From positions 1-6,865 of the forward strand of contig JABMMY010000387.1 of the NCBI GenBank assembly GCA_013205415.1: a stretch of DNA of 6,865 nt, given 5' to 3'. The position numbers and the translations under genes were made by a program. The notes under the pieces are model-generated. The model was not told the origin of the DNA, made no database searches, and worked only from the letters and a program-made list of their open reading frames with translations. Positions within the stretch are counted from its first letter, which is position 1. Every line of letters starts with the position of its first letter. The stretch is from Deltaproteobacteria bacterium. Lineage in GTDB: Bacteria; Bdellovibrionota; FAC87; UBA2466. Below, piece by piece: positions 5,770 to 6,865 of this stretch.

Positions 5770-6588
5770 ATGAAAAAACTTTCTATTTTTTTACTACTCC
5801 TCTTAACTGTCACCTCCTATGCCAACGAAACAGGATTTCTTTTTTTCGGAGATGCGGGGACCGGAAACAAAGACCAATATCGAGTGGCTAAATCGATGAC
5901 TAAATTCTGTGAAAATAGCACCTGCGATTTTGTGGCACTTTTAGGAGATAATTTTTATCCTTCAGGTGTGAGTTCGGTCAATGATGCCCAATGGAAAACT
6001 GCCTTTGAACTTCCTTATAAAGATTTAGGACTTATTTTTTATGCAGCATTAGGAAATCATGATTACAAAGGAAATATTGAAGCGCAAATCAACTACTCAA
6101 AAAAATCAAAAATTTGGAAAATGCCCTCCAGCTACTATTCCTTCTCTAAAGGAGATGCCGATTTTTTTGTAATCGATACCAATCATTTTAATAAAACTCA
6201 AAGAGAATGGCTTGAAGCAGAAATAGAGAACAGCACGGCATCCTGGAAGATTGTGTATGGCCATCATCCTGTTTATTCTTATGGAAGCCACGGAAATAGC
6301 GATGAATTAGAGGAGGAATTGCTTCCTATTATCGAGGGCAACGTTGATTTTTATCTCTCAGGTCACGACCACACTAAACAGGTCATTGAAAAAAAATCTA
6401 GTGACATTACTTTTATAGTTAGTGGCGCTGCAGGCCAAACGGAGCCTAAAAAACGAAGTCGAACCGCAATTTATAATAGTTCAAGTTTAGGATTTGCCCA
6501 TTTTCTCATCACAAAATCAAAGGCCATCTTAAAAATCATGGATGCTAAAGGTGATGTAGATTACTCACAGACGTTTACTACTAAATAG
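5770..6588 (+). CDS. Secreted calcineurin-like metallophosphatase, purple acid phosphatase (TRAP) type
   Basis: This 272-residue exported protein starts with a signal peptide (K2-K3, Leu-rich 5-13, cut after S-Y-A near 18). The binuclear metal centre of tartrate-resistant acid phosphatases is complete: D28 (G-D-A-G), D60 and Y63 (G-D-N-F-Y, the Tyr ligand that makes the enzyme purple), N96-H97 (G-N-H-D), H165 (G-H-H-P), and H199/H201 (G-H-D-H). H174 in Y-G-S-H-G matches a further conserved active-site His. Presence of the Tyr and the single-domain size favour the small mammalian-ACP5-like PAP class over plain diesterases; the family hydrolyses phosphomonoesters, outside the cytoplasm. C47 and C52 could form a disulfide. 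No Shine-Dalgarno site precedes the ATG; the leader is pyrimidine-rich, and a TAAGAT at 5747-5752 would give a very short leader if used as a -10 box. Probably its own transcript. Confidence 0.93.
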   Translation: MKKLSIFLLLLLTVTSYANETGFLFFGDAGTGNKDQYRVAKSMTKFCENSTCDFVALLGDNFYPSGVSSVNDAQWKTAFELPYKDLGLIFYAALGNHDYKGNIEAQINYSKKSKIWKMPSSYYSFSKGDADFFVIDTNHFNKTQREWLEAEIENSTASWKIVYGHHPVYSYGSHGNSDELEEELLPIIEGNVDFYLSGHDHTKQVIEKKSSDITFIVSGAAGQTEPKKRSRTAIYNSSSLGFAHFLITKSKAILKIMDAKGDVDYSQTFTTK

Positions 6589-6611
6589 TTTTTGTCGGAA
6601 AATGAAAATGT

Positions 6612-6630
6612 AGCCCGAAGGGCTTTCCTT
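6612..6630 (+). terminator. Short hairpin terminator after the phosphatase gene
   Basis: AGCCC (6612-6616), loop GAA and GGGCT (6620-6624) form a 5-bp GC-rich stem 23 bases after the stop, followed by TTTCCTT. The U-tract is interrupted, so it may be moderate in strength. Confidence 0.5.
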
Positions 6631-6640
6631 AATTTATTCA

Positions 6641-6738
6641 CGAAAGCGGCGTGTCCTGGGGGCAGCGAAGGATCTCAACGCAATATTTCATGCCTATGCG
6701 ATGAGATCCTTCGCTGCGCTCTGGACACGTTCCTGTCG
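6641..6738. repeat. Long palindromic element, REP/MITE-like
   Basis: The core 6650-6729 is an 80-bp palindrome whose arms (6650-6682 and 6697-6729) pair at 30 of 33 positions, one of them G-U, around a 14-base centre. The best part is GCAGCGAAGGATCTCA (6662-6677) against its exact complement (6702-6717); GTGTCC/GGACAC (6651-6656, 6723-6728) closes the outside. Weaker pairing extends to 6641-6738. It is more GC-rich than its surroundings and carries no gene of its own. It looks like a mobile or multicopy palindromic unit; no clear target duplication is visible at its edges. A 75-codon reading frame from a TTG at 6592 through it is a chance product of the repeat. Confidence 0.65.
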
Positions 6739-6754
6739 AAAAAACATTTTTGTG

Positions 6755-6769
6755 TCGCGCTTCGCGCGA
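6755..6769. repeat. GC-rich mini-hairpin
   Basis: TCGCGC-TTC-GCGCGA is a perfect 6-bp stem with a 3-base loop, set in AT-rich flanks and only 17 bp past the long palindrome. It resembles a REP unit; AATTATTTATATTT follows, so weak plus-strand termination is also possible. Confidence 0.45.
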
Positions 6770-6835
6770 ATTATTTATATTTCCCAACAGGAACTAACTA
6801 CGGTTTTGAATGGTTATAGGCTCATGTAGATCTAT

Positions 6836-6859
6836 TATAATTGTCAGAGCCAATATAAT
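6836..6859 (+). promoter_or_regulatory. Two TATAAT boxes, possible promoter of a gene beyond the right edge
   Basis: Perfect TATAAT hexamers lie at 6836-6841 and 6854-6859, 18 bp apart, with no strong -35 box 16-18 bp before either. The first sits in the palindrome ATTATAAT and could also read leftward. Without the next gene in view this stays weak. Confidence 0.25.
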
Positions 6860-6865
6860 CCAGAC

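Noticed and set aside
6106..6291. 61-codon frame antisense to the phosphatase
   Set aside because: Covers a stretch encoding conserved active-site residues on the other strand; no independent support.
6741..6755. A-run/T-run hairpin between the palindrome and the mini-hairpin
   Set aside because: Only A-T pairs with a 2-base loop; expected by chance in AT-rich sequence.
6592..6819. Plus-strand reading frame of 75 codons across the palindrome
   Set aside because: TTG start, no ribosome site, and the peptide is largely the translation of the inverted repeat.
1..6865. tRNA, rRNA, CRISPR array or transposase gene
   Set aside because: No cloverleaf, no regularly spaced repeats and no transposase-like protein found on either strand.

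Overview
The window reads as a piece of a moderately AT-rich bacterial chromosome with close-packed genes on both strands. Nothing in it is phage-like or plasmid-like. The mix of genes would fit a Bdellovibrionota-type or other former deltaproteobacterial genome: a fatty-acid/acyl-CoA operon with a free-standing B12-binding mutase domain, a large secreted coiled-coil protein of no known family, Hsp33, and an exported purple-acid-type phosphatase. That lineage guess is inference; no marker gene settles it.

Left part (1-1918, minus strand): a three-gene operon, read right to left, starts from a good sigma70-like promoter (TTGACG, 17 bp, TATTTT). It encodes a 3-hydroxyacyl-CoA dehydrogenase (hbd type), an unrecognised 200-residue protein, and a 133-residue cobalamin-binding domain of the methylmalonyl-CoA mutase family. 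The reading frames overlap by 11 bp and then 4 bp (GTGA), so translation is probably coupled. The operon most likely works on short-chain acyl-CoA interconversion. The mutase catalytic chain is not in the window.

Middle part (1938-4059, minus strand): a secreted, coiled-coil, Gln/Asn-rich protein of 477 residues ends in a clear intrinsic terminator whose U-G pair and U-tract place it on the minus strand. Upstream is a 300-bp spacer with a 17-bp perfect palindrome and a stretch that folds as a compact structured RNA on the plus strand, with a candidate promoter in front and a U-tract directly behind. Next comes a 104-residue exported or membrane protein with a D-K-x-x-H-F / K-E / D-x-x-A-N pattern, similar to the YfiM/VanZ-like group.

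Right part (4118-6624, plus strand): a SAM-dependent methyltransferase and hslO (Hsp33, redox-switched chaperone) lie 9 bp apart. A secreted calcineurin-like phosphatase with the full purple acid phosphatase metal-ligand set follows, ending at a small hairpin terminator.

The last 277 bp hold no convincing gene. They contain an 80-bp near-perfect palindrome (extended imperfectly to 98 bp) that looks like a REP/MITE-type element, a GC-rich mini-hairpin, and two TATAAT boxes near the right edge that may belong to a gene beyond it.
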